From Acidobacteriota bacterium (lineage in GTDB: Bacteria > Acidobacteriota > Terriglobia > Versatilivoradales > Versatilivoraceae), in the NCBI GenBank assembly GCA_022826755.1, contig JAJDUG010000065.1, forward strand, positions 1-51,690: 51,690 nt of DNA, written 5' to 3'. The notes below the pieces were generated by a model that worked only from the letters and a program-made list of their open reading frames with translations, was not told where the DNA came from and made no database searches. Positions 51,203-51,690 of the stretch are shown here, piece after piece. Numbering within the stretch: the first letter of the stretch is position 1; each line of letters starts with the position of its first letter. A program made the position numbers and the translations under genes.

Positions 51203-51499
51203 TCAGCCAGGCTCCCGGCGGCTTCCCGGGGCGGCGACCGGCCCCACCGCCGCTTCATCGCTCCAGCCCGTCTGCAACGGCCGCTCGATGCCCGCCGGCC
51301 AGGGAAGTCCTTCAGGCCAGTGCTCGGTAAACCACAGCAGGGCCCGTTCGTAGCTGCCGACGGTGAAGTCCCGCCCCGCCCGGATTCTGGCAATGCGCCC
51401 CCCGTGGTTGAAGACAAGGCTCGAGACCCGCGACTGGCTGAGTTTCACTCTCCGGCAATAGCACTCGAACAGGGTCAGGAGAACCTCTCGGTGAGTCAT
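51203..51499 (-). CDS. Small putative DNA-binding protein (helix-turn-helix-like)
   Basis: The 98-residue protein starts MTHREVLLTLFECYCRRV. The segment LSQSRVSSLVFNHGGRIARI looks like the recognition part of a helix-turn-helix. Then come RAGRDFTVGSYERALLWF and TEHWPEGLPWPAGIERP, an arrangement I associate with small alphaproteobacterial regulators. A Pro/Ala/Arg-rich tail closes it. No ribosome site is obvious. A 5-6-5 palindrome (51511-51526) lies 11 bases upstream of the ATG, a position typical of an autoregulatory operator. Function is inferred only; the protein family is not named with confidence. Confidence 0.55.
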   Translation of the reverse strand: MTHREVLLTLFECYCRRVKLSQSRVSSLVFNHGGRIARIRAGRDFTVGSYERALLWFTEHWPEGLPWPAGIERPLQTGWSDEAAVGPVAAPGSRREPG

Positions 51500-51510
51500 T
51501 CCGCTACTAT

Positions 51511-51526
51511 ACGGTAATAAAACCGT
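51511..51526. promoter_or_regulatory. Operator-like palindrome upstream of the small regulator
   Basis: ACGGT-AATAAA-ACCGT, perfect 5-bp arms, lies 11 bp before the minus-strand ATG at 51499. It has the same 5-6-5 geometry as the CGCCA-N6-TGGCG site at 1180-1195 but a different sequence. Confidence 0.5.
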
Positions 51527-51550
51527 GATTCAAGTGCTTTTTCTCTTCCC

Positions 51551-51577
51551 GAGCCTTTTGCAAAACTCGGCAAAAGG
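51551..51577. repeat. Repeat copy with short hairpin, related to 33996-34013
   Basis: GAGCCTTTTGCAAAACTC (51551-51568) matches the motif at 33996-34013 at 16 of 18 positions. CCTTTTGC (51554-51561) and GCAAAAGG (51570-51577) are perfect inverted arms. It could be the end of a mobile element, but no transposase is seen. Confidence 0.55.
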
Positions 51578-51667
51578 TGGAATTTTGATGTGTTGAGAGG
51601 CAGGTGAGGGTAGGTGAATGGAGGGGTAAGACCACTCCCTGATGTATCATGAAGGTGACCAAACCAC

Positions 51668-51690
51668 ATGATGAAGGAGATTGAACTTGC
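51668..51690 (+). CDS. Possible 5' end of a gene running off the window
   Basis: ATGATGAAGGAGATTGAACT opens an uninterrupted frame (MMKEIEL) to the last base. AAGGTG stands about 12 bases upstream. Only seven codons are visible, so nothing can be said of its product. Confidence 0.25.

Overview
The window is GC-rich chromosomal DNA that most resembles an Acidobacteriota genome. The pointers are a 1231-residue Oar-type TonB-dependent receptor with an N-terminal carboxypeptidase-regulatory domain, two DUF1549/DUF1553 (PSD1) plus DUF1501 cassettes, paired bactofilins, a RecD2 helicase and many Tat-exported oxidoreductases and beta-propellers. The assignment is inferred from gene content; no rRNA or tRNA is visible. 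Three genes look like transfers or accessory DNA, with proteobacterial (mostly alphaproteobacterial) flavour: an S24/HTH repressor, a DinB polymerase with a zinc ribbon, and a small helix-turn-helix-like protein near the right end.

Layout. 0.1-2.2 kb: a truncated IPT/Calx-beta surface protein diverges from an S24-family repressor. The 150-bp gap holds four operator-like palindromes that overlap both promoters, and a 25-residue hydrophobic micro-ORF follows the repressor. 2.7-10.8 kb: 2-hydroxyacid dehydrogenase, Oar-like receptor, SLC1-type symporter, tandem bactofilins, and an orphan VapB antitoxin whose VapC partner is reduced to an 11-codon stub. 11-16.2 kb: a ZnuD-like receptor with a His/Asp/Glu tandem repeat, then recD2. 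16.2-26 kb: an Asp-box (sialidase-like) propeller, a coupled pair of Tat FAD-oxidoreductase and Old-Yellow-Enzyme genes, a 31-repeat ankyrin protein and a sodium:solute symporter. 26.5-31.3 kb: lactonase-type propeller, GH32/43-like propeller, TauD-type dioxygenase and DinB. 31.3-34 kb: a TonB-dependent receptor broken by one in-frame TAG. 34.6-50.9 kb: a large exported-protein locus. A plus-strand operon (PQQ-type propeller, PSD1, DUF1501) converges on a minus-strand operon (PSD1, DUF1501, TIM-barrel-like Tat protein). Then come a paralogue of the GH32/43-like propeller and a quinohaemoprotein dehydrogenase. The window ends in inverted repeats and a small regulator.

How the genes may work together. 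The 16-51 kb stretch looks like an outer-membrane and periplasmic catabolic region. It has TonB receptors for capture, propeller glycosidase-like and lactonase-like enzymes, flavin/PQQ/haem oxidoreductases, and symporters for SSS- or SLC1-type substrates. No substrate can be named from sequence alone.

The gene-free stretches are rich in dispersed elements. A GCGGGCGGGACGCCCGC palindrome family occurs five times, four copies as two inverted pairs. Other repeats are a 41-bp direct repeat, heptanucleotide repeats, and an inverted pair flanking about 150 bp at 51 kb. No CRISPR array, complete IS element or integrase is visible. The best candidates for something undescribed are the repressor/operator/micro-ORF module at 1-2.2 kb, the paired palindromic elements, and the convergent PSD1/DUF1501 double cassette.
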